Shown here piece after piece: positions 47,805 through 57,640 of a stretch of DNA of 64,000 bases; within the stretch, counting starts at the first letter, position 1, and every line of letters starts with the position of its first letter. Under the pieces are notes generated by a model, which searched no databases, had not been told where the DNA came from, and saw nothing but the letters and a program-made list of their open reading frames with translations. The position numbers and the translations under genes were made by a program. Location of the stretch: the NCBI RefSeq assembly GCF_000413475.1, contig NZ_ATFK01000002.1, forward strand, positions 124,001 to 188,000, given 5' to 3'. The DNA is from Streptococcus intermedius SK54 = ATCC 27335 (GTDB lineage Bacteria > Bacillota > Bacilli > Lactobacillales > Streptococcaceae).

Positions 47805-48350
47805 ATGATGACAAAATTATTAGTATTAGCTATCTTGGATATGAAAGCAATGTCGGGTTACGATGTTCAGCAAATGATGCAGACAACAGACGCTCAAAGA
47901 TGGGGAGCTGTTCAAGTAGGCTCTATCTATCATGCTCTAAAGAAATTAGAGCATGAAGGATATATTACTATTTCTAGTGTCGAGCAGACAGGTCATCGCC
48001 AAAAAGTGATTTATCAGATAACAGATCAGGGAAGAGTCCATTTAAAAGAACTTATTCGTGAAGCTTTGGAAAGCCCAGTCCTTACTTATCCTTCGGCTTT
48101 ATATGCTGGTTTGTCTTTTTATGAGCAATTATCAGATGATGAGGTGAGCTTAGCTCTGCAGGAGCAGGAAAATAAGTTAGACCGGGAAGAAATGCTTATT
48201 TTACAGGGATGGGAACAAAAACGAGAAGCTTTGAACAATCAAATATCGCCTATGGTACAACTAATTTTTGATCATATGCTGGCGATAGTTCGTGCCCAAC
48301 GAGATTTTATCAAGCAGGCTCAAGACTATTTGCAAACTGAAGAGCAGTAG
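47805..48350 (+). CDS. PadR family transcriptional regulator
   Basis: A 181-residue PadR regulator (winged helix plus C-terminal dimerisation helices). The N-terminal half has the PadR pattern LLVLAILDMKAMSGYDVQQM and VGSIYHALKKLEHEGYI, with the wing at VIYQITDQGRVHLKEL. I start at 47805 or 47808 (ATGATG), after AGGTGTGAG; the long upstream extension would lie across its own promoter. It faces an MFS and an ATPase gene with a perfect inverted repeat in between, so it probably represses that efflux-like unit and itself. Confidence 0.92.
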   Translation: MMTKLLVLAILDMKAMSGYDVQQMMQTTDAQRWGAVQVGSIYHALKKLEHEGYITISSVEQTGHRQKVIYQITDQGRVHLKELIREALESPVLTYPSALYAGLSFYEQLSDDEVSLALQEQENKLDREEMLILQGWEQKREALNNQISPMVQLIFDHMLAIVRAQRDFIKQAQDYLQTEEQ

Positions 48351-48387
48351 AGGGTTAGAAAACATTCTAACTCTTAAAAACTACTCT

Positions 48388-48407
48388 TATATTCAATATA
48401 GAATATA
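48388..48407. promoter_or_regulatory. Inverted-repeat operator before the MFS/ATPase unit
   Basis: TATATTC (48388-48394), six bases, GAATATA (48401-48407): a perfect inverted repeat overlapping a TATA-rich region suitable for a -10 box. PadR operators are inverted repeats of this kind. Confidence 0.65.
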
Positions 48408-48422
48408 CAACGAGGAGTAAAA

Positions 48423-48536
48423 ATGAATAATTATCAAAAAAGGATACTGTTGTTTCAGAGTTTTAGACAGTTAACTGAAATGATTGTTATCGGTGGTGGA
48501 GGAAGCTGGCAGTGGTGGTTTGACAATACAATCTAA
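48423..48536 (+). CDS. 37-residue leader ORF
   Basis: ATG at 48423 has a strong ribosome site (CGAGGAG) 8-14 nt upstream, better than that of the MFS gene itself. The peptide has a hydrophobic middle (QLTEMIVIGGGG) and a striking tryptophan-rich end (SWQWWFDNTI). It ends 26 nt before the MFS start. It may be a leader peptide that couples translation to expression of the transporter, a small membrane-active peptide, or a chance ORF. I favour a real gene because of the ribosome site. Confidence 0.5.
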   Translation: MNNYQKRILLFQSFRQLTEMIVIGGGGSWQWWFDNTI

Positions 48537-48562
48537 AGATTTATATATTGAAAGGAATCACT

Positions 48563-49735
48563 ATGAAAAAACAAGAAAAATTAAATACCAATCGAAAAAA
48601 AGCTTTATTTGTTGTCGCTTTAGCCATTTTTACAGACATGTTTATTCATGGTATGATTGTGCCAATCCTACCAATTTACGCAGGTTCTTTAGGGATTTCC
48701 CAGACAGCTTTGGGGTTTTTATTTGGAAGCTATGCTTTAGCCCTGTTAATCACAACTCCTATTTTTGGAATGATTTCTGACAAGCTTGGCCGTAGAGGGC
48801 CGATGCTTTGGGGAATTCTTGGTTTGGCAGCTGCAACCCTACTCTTTGCTTTTGCAAATACTTTTTGGTTTTTGCTTTTAGCTCGTATTTTACAAGGCTG
48901 TGCTGCTGCAATCACATGGACAGCTGGTTTGGCTCTCTTGGCAGATTTTTATCCATCTGAAGAGAGAGGGCAAGCTATGGGAATTGCCTTATCAGGTCAG
49001 GCTATGGGGATTCTTGTTGGTCCAAGTCTGGGCGGCTGGCTCTACCAAATTGGTGGTTATATGTTTCCATTTTTTGTAGCAGCAGGTATGGCTGTTTTAG
49101 ATGGTTTGCTGCGTCTTCTTTTATTGAAAGAAGAGCCGCATAGAGGGAAACAAACAGAACAGCAGCCATTTGAACTGTTAAGAAATCAGCAGTTTCTATT
49201 GATAGTCGGTGCTGTCATGATTGGTGCTGCGGTTCCAAGTGCCCTGCAGCCGACTTTACCCGCTAGATTTGAAGAAGTATTTCATGCTACACCACTTGTT
49301 ATAGGATTACTTTTCGCTGTGCCTACGATTGCTTATGCAGTCATTGCTCCTCTGATTGGGAGGATCTCTACAAAATTAGGTCATGCAAGGATGACTGTTC
49401 TAGGTTTCATTATCACTGCGCTAGCCATGGCATTTGTCACTCTTACTAGCAATATCTATTTAGAAATAGTAGCTTTGAGTCTGATTGGCATCGGTATGGG
49501 AATGATTCTTGCACCTAGTCTGCCTCGTATGGCTGATTTAGCTCAGGAAAAAGAAAATGCTAGCTATGGTTTCACATTTGCGATTTATAATACAGCTTAT
49601 TCTGTCGGTATGATGATAGGCCCTGTATTGAGTGGTCTCTTATCTGAAAACTTTGGTCTGCAATGGGCTTATGTTATTTTGGCAGGTGCCATCGTTCTTT
49701 ATATGATGGTTTTTGTAAGTCGCTTAAATCATTAA
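48563..49735 (+). CDS. MFS drug-efflux-type transporter
   Basis: 390 residues, twelve membrane segments. It has the MFS motif A in the loop between segments 2 and 3 (GMISDKLGRRGPM), the DHA1 motif C-like GLALLADFYP and GQAMGILVGPSLGG (drug/H+ antiporter pattern). I start at ATG 48563 after GAAAGGA; the upstream in-frame TTG has no site. It is co-transcribed with the ABC-class ATPase and regulated by the PadR protein. The substrate is unknown. Confidence 0.88.
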   Translation: MKKQEKLNTNRKKALFVVALAIFTDMFIHGMIVPILPIYAGSLGISQTALGFLFGSYALALLITTPIFGMISDKLGRRGPMLWGILGLAAATLLFAFANTFWFLLLARILQGCAAAITWTAGLALLADFYPSEERGQAMGIALSGQAMGILVGPSLGGWLYQIGGYMFPFFVAAGMAVLDGLLRLLLLKEEPHRGKQTEQQPFELLRNQQFLLIVGAVMIGAAVPSALQPTLPARFEEVFHATPLVIGLLFAVPTIAYAVIAPLIGRISTKLGHARMTVLGFIITALAMAFVTLTSNIYLEIVALSLIGIGMGMILAPSLPRMADLAQEKENASYGFTFAIYNTAYSVGMMIGPVLSGLLSENFGLQWAYVILAGAIVLYMMVFVSRLNH

Positions 49736-49750
49736 AAAGGAGGTTTCGTT

Positions 49751-51451
49751 TTGAAAGAATATAAAAAACTTCAGCAGCTATTGCTGTCTATAGATGGGCA
49801 AAGCTACTCAGGCTATAAAAGAATAAAAGGTTTTTATCGGTTTCCTGATTATATTTTAGCGATTGATCATGTTCAGGTAGATCCCTACGCTCCACCATCA
49901 AAGATGAGAATTCTTATACAGCGTGAAACAGTGGACATTCCCAAAGAGTACATCAATCAAAAGAATAAGAGAATTGCTGTTTCGGATTTTTTAACACGAA
50001 ACTTTTATAAACAAAGCCAAAAATTTAATCATTCAGTAAAAGGGACAGGTACCAGCGGTCTCATTATGATTGACCGCTGTGGCCAAGAAATGTTGGAGCG
50101 AACAGCTGTTTTAATAAAAGATAATCAGATTGAAGTTCGTTTTGAAGTTGGTCTACCGGCTGCTGGGAGACGCATTTTAGGAAAAGCGGCAAATCGAATT
50201 TTTCAAGATATTCTTCCAGAAATCATTAAGCAAGCTCTTTTCTATCGTCATCTAAATCAGACAGCTTTACGAACTCAGATTGATCTTATTTTGGATCAAA
50301 AATATCTCAGAGAAGAATTACCTAAACAAAATTTAGTCGCGTTTATAGCAAATGGATCAATTTTACCAAGAGAAAGCGGAATTTCAGATAAGCCTTTGAT
50401 AGGAGCCAAACCTTTTCAAAGTCCGGCCAATCTGGAAATAGAATTTCATTTACCAAGCGGAAAAACTGTGACTGGCATGGGCATAAAAAAAGGAATTACC
50501 TTGCTCGTGGGTGGCGGTTTTCACGGAAAGTCGACAGTTTTGCAGGCACTTGAACGTGGTGTTTATAACCATATTCCTAATGATGGTCGTGAATTTGTAC
50601 TAACGGTTTCTGATGCAGTAAAAATTCGTGCGGAAGATGGCCGCTCTATTCAAAAGGTAGATATCAGTCCCTTTATTAATCATTTGCCTGGTAATAAAGT
50701 TACAAAACAATTTTCAACCATGAATGCCAGCGGCAGTACTTCGCAGGCTGCGAATGTTGTGGAAGCATTGGAAGCTAGGGCATCTTTGCTTCTCATTGAT
50801 GAAGATACATCGGCTACGAATTTTATGATTCGTGATAGAAGGATGCAGCAGCTGATTGTCAAAGAAAAAGAACCAATCACACCTTTTGTTGATAGAGTAC
50901 AATCCCTCTATAAAGATTTAGGGGTATCAACTATTTTAATTATTGGCGGCTCAGGCGATTATTTTGAAATTGCTGACAGAGTTATTATGATGGATGAATA
51001 CCTACCTAAAGATGTTACGGCTAAGGCAAAAAATATTGCAACAGCTGATTCTTACAATCGAGAAGATTCTGTGGAACCCTTTGAAATCCTTAGTAGGCGT
51101 GTTCCTCTTAGTTCTAGTTTCCCCTTATCTGGTAAGGAAGATCGTCTAAGAGCCAAGGGAAGATTGCATCTTCTTTATGGTTGGGAAACGATTGATTTAT
51201 CTGGGTTAGAGCAGTTAGTCGATGACAGTCAAACTAATGCTCTTGCTGTTATGTTAGCCTATTTTAAAAATCATTTTTTAAATGACCATTCTTCTTTATC
51301 AGAAGCGGTTGAACAACTTTATCAACACATTGAAACTTTTGGATTAGATGCTGTCTCACCTTATACTGGACATCCCGGCAACTTAGCTTTACCAAGAAAA
51401 CAGGAATTTTATGCCACGCTTAATCGTTATCGAGGTTTGAAAATAAAGTAA
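49751..51451 (+). CDS. ABC-class ATPase (PF09818-type)
   Basis: A 566-residue soluble protein of the predicted ABC-class ATPase family. The Walker A is GGGFHGKSTVLQALERG (about residue 256), preceded by an N-terminal domain. The ABC-like features are MNASGSTSQAANVVEALEA (signature-like) and LLIDEDTSATNFMIRDRRM (Walker B). It starts at TTG with AAAAAGGAGG. It has no membrane segment and follows the MFS gene by 15 nt. The biological role is unknown; the pairing with efflux genes under PadR is suggestive. Confidence 0.85.
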   Translation: MKEYKKLQQLLLSIDGQSYSGYKRIKGFYRFPDYILAIDHVQVDPYAPPSKMRILIQRETVDIPKEYINQKNKRIAVSDFLTRNFYKQSQKFNHSVKGTGTSGLIMIDRCGQEMLERTAVLIKDNQIEVRFEVGLPAAGRRILGKAANRIFQDILPEIIKQALFYRHLNQTALRTQIDLILDQKYLREELPKQNLVAFIANGSILPRESGISDKPLIGAKPFQSPANLEIEFHLPSGKTVTGMGIKKGITLLVGGGFHGKSTVLQALERGVYNHIPNDGREFVLTVSDAVKIRAEDGRSIQKVDISPFINHLPGNKVTKQFSTMNASGSTSQAANVVEALEARASLLLIDEDTSATNFMIRDRRMQQLIVKEKEPITPFVDRVQSLYKDLGVSTILIIGGSGDYFEIADRVIMMDEYLPKDVTAKAKNIATADSYNREDSVEPFEILSRRVPLSSSFPLSGKEDRLRAKGRLHLLYGWETIDLSGLEQLVDDSQTNALAVMLAYFKNHFLNDHSSLSEAVEQLYQHIETFGLDAVSPYTGHPGNLALPRKQEFYATLNRYRGLKIK

Positions 51452-51476
51452 CATTGTAGAAAATTTTTTTAAAAAT

Positions 51477-51506
51477 TTGCCCTTCCCTAAGGTCATAGTA
51501 TATACT
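51477..51506 (+). promoter_or_regulatory. MerR-type promoter of the regulator gene
   Basis: TTGCCC at 51477-51482 and TATACT at 51501-51506 with an 18-bp spacer holding CCTTCCCTAAGG, a palindrome of the MerR-operator type between the boxes. It suggests autoregulation. Confidence 0.6.
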
Positions 51507-51528
51507 AGTTAGGCGAGGAGGCAATTAC

Positions 51529-52269
51529 ATGTACCATATCAAAAAAGCTGCCCAGCTTTCAGGTGTTTCTGTCAAAACCCTACATCACTACGATAAAATT
51601 GGGCTTTTAGTGCCTGCTAAATCAGAAAATGGCTACCGAACCTACAGTCAAGCTGATTTAGAGCGCCTACAAGTCATCCTTTACTATAAGTACTTGGGCT
51701 TTTCCTTGGAGAAAATAGCAGAGCTGTTGAGTCAGGACGATCAGGCCTTATTGCCACATCTAGTACGACAGTTGGAGTATTTGGAACAGGAAAGAGATCA
51801 CCTAGATACTTTAATCTCTACTTTGCAGAATACCATTCAAGCGCAAAAGGGAGAAAAGAAGATGACATTAGAAGAAAAATTTGTAGGTTTTACCTACGAA
51901 GATAATCATAAATACTACCAGGAAGCTGTAGAGGAATACGGTCAAGAAGTCATGTCGGAAGCATTGGTTCGTCAAAATGGACGGGAAGAAGAATCTGCCG
52001 CAGCCTTCAATCAAGTTTTTCAAAGTCTGGCAGAGAATATGCAACAAGGCTTGCCAGTTGAGGCAGCAGAAAATCAAGAGCAGGCAGAGCAGCTCTTGCA
52101 AGCCATTCGCACTTATGGCTTTGATTGCTCACTGCAAGTCTTTGCTCACATCGGTCAGGGCTATGTCCACAATCCAGAATTCAAGAAAAATATCGATAAA
52201 TTTGGACCAGGCACTGCCCAGTATACAGCAGATGTGATTGCAGTTTACGTTCGAACCAATGCGAAATAA
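51529..52269 (+). CDS. MerR family regulator, TipA-like
   Basis: 246 residues. N-terminal MerR winged helix (YHIKKAAQLSGVSVKTLHHY, GLLVPAKSENGYRTYS), a coiled-coil dimerisation helix (about 85-110), and a C-terminal TipAS domain (about 120-246) ending FGPGTAQYTADVIAVYV. TipAS domains bind thiopeptide antibiotics and other ligands covalently or tightly. Streptococcal homologues control multidrug responses. Its location next to an MFS/ATPase unit fits a role in drug response. Confidence 0.92.
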   Translation: MYHIKKAAQLSGVSVKTLHHYDKIGLLVPAKSENGYRTYSQADLERLQVILYYKYLGFSLEKIAELLSQDDQALLPHLVRQLEYLEQERDHLDTLISTLQNTIQAQKGEKKMTLEEKFVGFTYEDNHKYYQEAVEEYGQEVMSEALVRQNGREEESAAAFNQVFQSLAENMQQGLPVEAAENQEQAEQLLQAIRTYGFDCSLQVFAHIGQGYVHNPEFKKNIDKFGPGTAQYTADVIAVYVRTNAK

Positions 52270-52296
52270 ATAGGCTAGGAATTTCCTAGCCTATTT
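52268..52296. terminator. Bidirectional terminator between merR-like and Nudix genes
   Basis: AAATAGGCTAGGAA and TTCCTAGCCTATTT form a perfect 14-bp stem around one base; both arms are A/T flanked, so it serves both strands. Confidence 0.9.
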
Positions 52297-52300
52297 TGTT

Positions 52301-52756
52301 CTACTTTAAGTCATAAATCCAGTCGTCGCCGTCTTTATAGTAAAAGAATTCACTTAAATCGTCTTCTAAAAAAACACGCAGCATATCAGACATGTCACTG
52401 GTTGCCAGCTTTAAATGGGACAGATTTTTAAAATCTTCCCACCAGACCTTTCCTTCATCTGAGGATTGCAGCACACCGGAATAGTCCTCTGTCTTGTAGA
52501 GCAGTACGACATAACGAAAATCCTTGTCATCATACCAATCCTTTATACCGCAAAGTTGAGGCTTGGAGATGGTTAGTCCAGTTTCTTCTTTGACTTCTCT
52601 GATAACTGCATCGGTAAAAGATTCTCCGCGCTCTACATGCCCGCCAGGAAAAGTAATGCCGGGCCAGTCAGACTTCACTCGTTCTTGGACGAGAACTTTT
52701 TCTCCGTCATAAATCATGCACATGTTGACGAATTCTACATTTTCTAGTCGATTCAT
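52301..52756 (-). CDS. Nudix hydrolase (MutT-like)
   Basis: 151 residues with an intact Nudix box, GGHVERGESFTDAVIREVKE followed by ETGL, starting at about residue 37. The glutamates of the REVKEE core bind the metal. The protein has 8-oxo-dGTP diphosphatase-type features (CMIYDGEKVLVQERVK and TFPGGHV), so removal of oxidised nucleotides is plausible, but other nucleotide substrates are possible. Confidence 0.9.
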   Translation of the reverse strand: MNRLENVEFVNMCMIYDGEKVLVQERVKSDWPGITFPGGHVERGESFTDAVIREVKEETGLTISKPQLCGIKDWYDDKDFRYVVLLYKTEDYSGVLQSSDEGKVWWEDFKNLSHLKLATSDMSDMLRVFLEDDLSEFFYYKDGDDWIYDLK

Positions 52757-52800
52757 TTGCTTATTCCTTTTGTTTGACCTGAATGGTGAAATCTATACAA

Positions 52801-54018
<1,218 letters not shown>

Positions 54019-54141
54019 TTATTAAATGTTATTGTATCATAAATGTGGTAAAATTCCTTGAAATCTAGAGCAAATTTGACAGTTAAGCCTTGATATGATA
54101 AGATTTAGGTATCTATATCTAGAAATGTTTTAGAGGAAATT

Positions 54142-54636
54142 ATGGCAATTGAAAAAACAGTCAGCGAGTTAGCCGAAATTTTAGGAATTAGCCGTCAGGC
54201 AATGAATAATCGAGTTAAAACTCTTGCACCCGAAGATACTGACAAAAATGAAAAAGGGGTCACTGTTGTGACGCGTAGCGGTTTGATAAAACTGGAGGAA
54301 ATCTACAAAAAGACGATTTTTGAAGATGAACCAGTCAGCGAGGACGTGAAACAGCGTGAACTCATGGAAATTTTAGTAGATGAGAAAAATGCTGAAATCG
54401 TGCGCTTGTATGATCAGCTAAAAGCAAAAGATGTTCAATTGGCTAAAAAAGATGAGCAGTTGCGTGTGAAAGATGTTCAAATCGCTGAAAAAGATAAGCA
54501 ATTAGATCAACAGCAACAACTGACTGCAAAGGCCATGAATGAACGTGAAACGTTGCTATTAGAATTAGACGAAGCTAAGGAAAAAGTACAAGCACAAGAA
54601 CAAAAGGGCTTCTTTGCAAGATTATTTGGAAGATAA
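54142..54636 (+). CDS. rocS: Chromosome segregation regulator RocS
   Basis: 164 residues: an N-terminal HTH (SELAEILGISRQAMNNRVK), a long coiled coil (about 65-150) with near-repeats of the form KAKDVQLAKKDEQLRVKDVQ, and an amphipathic tail FFARLFGR that anchors to the membrane. This DUF536-type architecture is that of pneumococcal RocS, which binds DNA and the CpsD tyrosine kinase and links capsule synthesis to chromosome segregation. The promoter is TTGACA (54076-54081), 17-bp spacer, TAAGAT. Confidence 0.88.
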   Translation: MAIEKTVSELAEILGISRQAMNNRVKTLAPEDTDKNEKGVTVVTRSGLIKLEEIYKKTIFEDEPVSEDVKQRELMEILVDEKNAEIVRLYDQLKAKDVQLAKKDEQLRVKDVQIAEKDKQLDQQQQLTAKAMNERETLLLELDEAKEKVQAQEQKGFFARLFGR

Positions 54637-54640
54637 TGAG

Positions 54641-54668
54641 AATCTCGGTTGAAGAAACTGGGATTTTT
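54641..54668 (+). terminator. Intrinsic terminator of rocS
   Basis: AATCTCGG (54641-54648) pairs with CTGGGATT (54658-54665) with wobbles, then a seven-T run. It lies 8 nt before the likely start of the next gene. Confidence 0.7.
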
Positions 54669-54675
54669 TTATAGA

Positions 54676-55503
54676 ATGAAAAGTATGGTAAAGGAAGAAC
54701 TAGCAAACAATATCAATATCCTTGGCTCTTTTTGTGGAAAACGCGATTTGCCAGAATTAACACAGTTAGCGTTAAAAAAGAAATATCACTTGAAACAAGT
54801 TGATGTTATGGTTCTGTTTGGCGGAAGTATTTTGGCTGGTGGAGACGTTTTGGCGCAGGCTATGTTAGAGGGAATAGCAAAGACTTATGTTATTGTCGGT
54901 GGGGCAGGGCATACGACGGAGACTCTTCGGCAAGTGGTCGCAAAGAAATATCCGAAAATAGAAACACAAACTTTTTCGGAGGCAGAAATTTTTAATGCTT
55001 ATTTGAAAGAAAGGTATAATTTAACGGCTGATTACTTGGAATCTCACTCGACTAATTGTGGGAACAACATCACTTATTTGTTGGATTTGCTGAAAAGAGA
55101 AAAGATTGATTTTCATTCTATCATTCTTAGTCAAGATGCGACAATGCAGGCGCGTATGGAAGCAGGAATCAGGAACTATCTTTCTCCAGATACATGTATC
55201 ATCAATTTTGCTACTTATCAGGCTGATGTAACCGTAAAGAATCAGAAGCTTGAATTTAAACAGTCGATTTACGGTATGTGGGAAATAGAGCATTATATCA
55301 GTCTGTTGATGGGAGAAATTCATCGTTTGTTAGATGATGAATCGGGCTATGGACCAAGGGGAAGAGGCTATATTTCGCACGTAGAAATTCCTATAGAGGT
55401 TAGAACTGCTTTTGAAACATTAAAGAAAAGTTATGGAGATTTGATTCGCATAGCGAATTCTCTATATGCTTCTACTGATGAGATAGTTAAAGGAGAACGA
55501 TGA
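54676..55503 (+). CDS. YdcF/ElyC-like (DUF218) protein
   Basis: 275 residues. The DUF218 pattern DVMVLFGGSILAGGDVLAQA followed by VIVGGAGHTTETL and ESHSTNCGNNITYLLDL is typical of the YdcF-type family, whose members are envelope-linked or cytoplasmic with unknown enzyme activity. No signal peptide or membrane segment is seen. The start is not clear: ATG at 54676 or 54685 lack a strong ribosome site, and an upstream TTG (54649) sits inside the rocS terminator. The stop overlaps the GDPD gene by 4 bp. Confidence 0.8.
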   Translation: MKSMVKEELANNINILGSFCGKRDLPELTQLALKKKYHLKQVDVMVLFGGSILAGGDVLAQAMLEGIAKTYVIVGGAGHTTETLRQVVAKKYPKIETQTFSEAEIFNAYLKERYNLTADYLESHSTNCGNNITYLLDLLKREKIDFHSIILSQDATMQARMEAGIRNYLSPDTCIINFATYQADVTVKNQKLEFKQSIYGMWEIEHYISLLMGEIHRLLDDESGYGPRGRGYISHVEIPIEVRTAFETLKKSYGDLIRIANSLYASTDEIVKGER

Positions 55504-57254
55504 AACAACGTTTAGACTTTCATAAGCTGTATTACAACCTTGATAAAATTTTATTTTTATTTTTTATCATTTTTATGGTAATGGAGTATCTCTGGTTACC
55601 TTTTAATTCCTGGGCTGCAGATTCTTTGCTAAGGCTGACAGGTTATCAATTTTTATCGTACAATAATGTCTTAGCGGTACTATCCAGCAATCTGCTGCTA
55701 ACTCTAGCATTTATTGTATTATTTCTAGTGAATCTGCTAGTCGCTTATTTTCAGGTTGGTTTGCTCTTTTTAGGTGCTCATAATTTGCTGACTCAGCAGG
55801 GAAATACACTTTTTGCATTCACTAAAAAAACAGTCTCTGATGGTTTTTCACTTTTAAAACAAGTTCGTCCCAGCAAAGTTGCATTTGTTTTATTGTACAT
55901 TGCTTTGCTTTTTCCGTTCATTCGGAAAATCTTGAAAATTTATTATTTAAATAAAATTTTAATTCCGAATTTTATCGTGTCTTATTTGCGAGATACTTAC
56001 TTTTTAGCTGGAATGGGACTTGCTTTACTAGTATTGCTGATGCTGTTGATTGCTGTCCGTTTGATGTTTGCGTTGCCAAAAATTCTGATTGAGAATGTCT
56101 CCGTCGGAGAAGCGGTTCGATTTAGTTTGGAAAAAACACATAAGCGTTTGCTGTTCTATTCTTGGCACTTGTTTTGGATTGTTACCAAGAGTTTTCTACT
56201 CTTTTTCGCTATAACGATTCCATTATTGTGCCTTCAAACTTATATGGACGGTCAGTCCAATCAAACTGCGCTTATAGCCGGAGTTGTCAATTATGTGCTG
56301 ATGAAAACGACTCACTATTTGATGTTGACCTATTTTTTAGTTAAATTTGTAGCTTTTTTGACAGAGAAAAGACTTTGTCACAGTGCACGCAGGAAGTTAG
56401 ATCGACTCTATCGTTGGGTTGTTATGTCGATTGCTTTTTTAGCATTTGCAGCTGAGGGTTATAGTTATCTTCAGATTCCGTTGAGCAACAATCCTGCTGT
56501 GATTTCACATCGTGGTGTTTCACGGGCAAACGGTGTCCAAAATACGATTCAATCGTTAGAGAAGACAGCCTTATTAAAGCCAGACTATATTGAAATGGAC
56601 GTTCAAGAAACAAAGGATGGACAATTTGTCATGATGCATGATGCGAATTTATCTGCCTTGACTGGAGTCAACGCGAAGCCACAAGATTTGACGTTGACAG
56701 AATTAACATCTTTGGATGTTACTGAAAATGGCTATCGTACAAAGATTTCGAGTTTTGATGCTTATTTAAAACGTGCTAATGAATTGGGTCAACGTTTGCT
56801 GATTGAAATAAAAACCAGTAAGAAAGATTCGCCTGATATGATGGAGCGCTTTCTGAATAAATATGGGAACACCATTAAACAATATGGCCACCAAATGCAT
56901 TCACTGGATTATAAAGTCATCAATAAAGTAGTTAAATATGATGCCAGCATTCCAACTTTTTTCATTCTTCCTTACAATACCATTTTCCCACGCACTAAGG
57001 CAAGTGGCTATACAATGGAGTACTCCACACTTGATGATAATTTTATTTTCAAACTGTGGCAAACGGATAAGAAACTGTATGATTGGACGGTCAATGATGA
57101 AAATGCTATTTCAAAATCGTTGCGTTTAGGTGTAGATGGCATTATCACTGATGATGTGCAGTTAGTACAAACAGCTATTAAAGAATTGCAAAATAATCCT
57201 AAATACGCCGACTTGCTAATCAATCAAGCTTTTGACTTTTTTAATTTTACATAA
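55500..57254 (+). CDS. Glycerophosphodiester phosphodiesterase with membrane domain
   Basis: 584 residues. Residues 1-330 are membrane-embedded (about eight segments); 335-584 form an extracytoplasmic GDPD TIM barrel. The catalytic and metal residues are seen in VISHRGVSRANGVQNTIQSL (HRG; E/N), DYIEMDVQETKDG (ExD) and MMHDANL (HD). It would hydrolyse glycerophosphodiesters, or lipid- or teichoic-acid-linked glycerol phosphate, outside the cell. It is coupled to the YdcF-like gene by ATGA. Confidence 0.93.
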   Translation: MKQRLDFHKLYYNLDKILFLFFIIFMVMEYLWLPFNSWAADSLLRLTGYQFLSYNNVLAVLSSNLLLTLAFIVLFLVNLLVAYFQVGLLFLGAHNLLTQQGNTLFAFTKKTVSDGFSLLKQVRPSKVAFVLLYIALLFPFIRKILKIYYLNKILIPNFIVSYLRDTYFLAGMGLALLVLLMLLIAVRLMFALPKILIENVSVGEAVRFSLEKTHKRLLFYSWHLFWIVTKSFLLFFAITIPLLCLQTYMDGQSNQTALIAGVVNYVLMKTTHYLMLTYFLVKFVAFLTEKRLCHSARRKLDRLYRWVVMSIAFLAFAAEGYSYLQIPLSNNPAVISHRGVSRANGVQNTIQSLEKTALLKPDYIEMDVQETKDGQFVMMHDANLSALTGVNAKPQDLTLTELTSLDVTENGYRTKISSFDAYLKRANELGQRLLIEIKTSKKDSPDMMERFLNKYGNTIKQYGHQMHSLDYKVINKVVKYDASIPTFFILPYNTIFPRTKASGYTMEYSTLDDNFIFKLWQTDKKLYDWTVNDENAISKSLRLGVDGIITDDVQLVQTAIKELQNNPKYADLLINQAFDFFNFT

Positions 57255-57258
57255 GGTA

Positions 57259-57297
57259 AGCCCCTCTTAGTAATGAACTAGGAGGGGCTGGTTTTTT
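57259..57297 (+). terminator. Intrinsic terminator after the GDPD gene
   Basis: AGCCCCTCTTAGT (57259-57271) pairs with ACTAGGAGGGGCT (57277-57289), one wobble, then a T-run after two G. Confidence 0.85.
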
Positions 57298-57304
57298 AGT
57301 GTAT

Positions 57305-57604
57305 TTAAAATGGTAACTTCCCTGCGAATGCACCTAATTTTTTCTTGGTTGCATCATCAATCTCAGCAAGGGCAGCATTGATTGCTTGGGTTGTCATGTC
57401 AGATAAAGTTTCTAAGTCTTCTGGGTCGACAACAGCTTCTTGGAAGTCGATTTTGACGACTTTTTTGTCACCTGTAAGAGTTGCGACTACGAGACCTTGA
57501 GCGGATTTGCCAACAAATTCTGTCGCCGCAAGCTCGGCTTGCCCTTTTTCCATTTGTTTTTGTAGCTTTTGTGCTTGTTTCATCATTGATTGCATGTTCA
57601 TCAT
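57305..57604 (-). CDS. YbaB/EbfC nucleoid-associated protein
   Basis: A 99-residue DNA-binding protein of the YbaB/EbfC family: helix [20 protein letters not shown], then [20 protein letters not shown]. It forms dimers that bind DNA. The start has AGGAGAACC on the minus strand. It is near pepX but separate from it. Confidence 0.93.
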   Translation of the reverse strand: MMNMQSMMKQAQKLQKQMEKGQAELAATEFVGKSAQGLVVATLTGDKKVVKIDFQEAVVDPEDLETLSDMTTQAINAALAEIDDATKKKLGAFAGKLPF

Positions 57605-57640
57605 TATTTGGGTTCTCCTTAATATTCAATAGTTATGATT

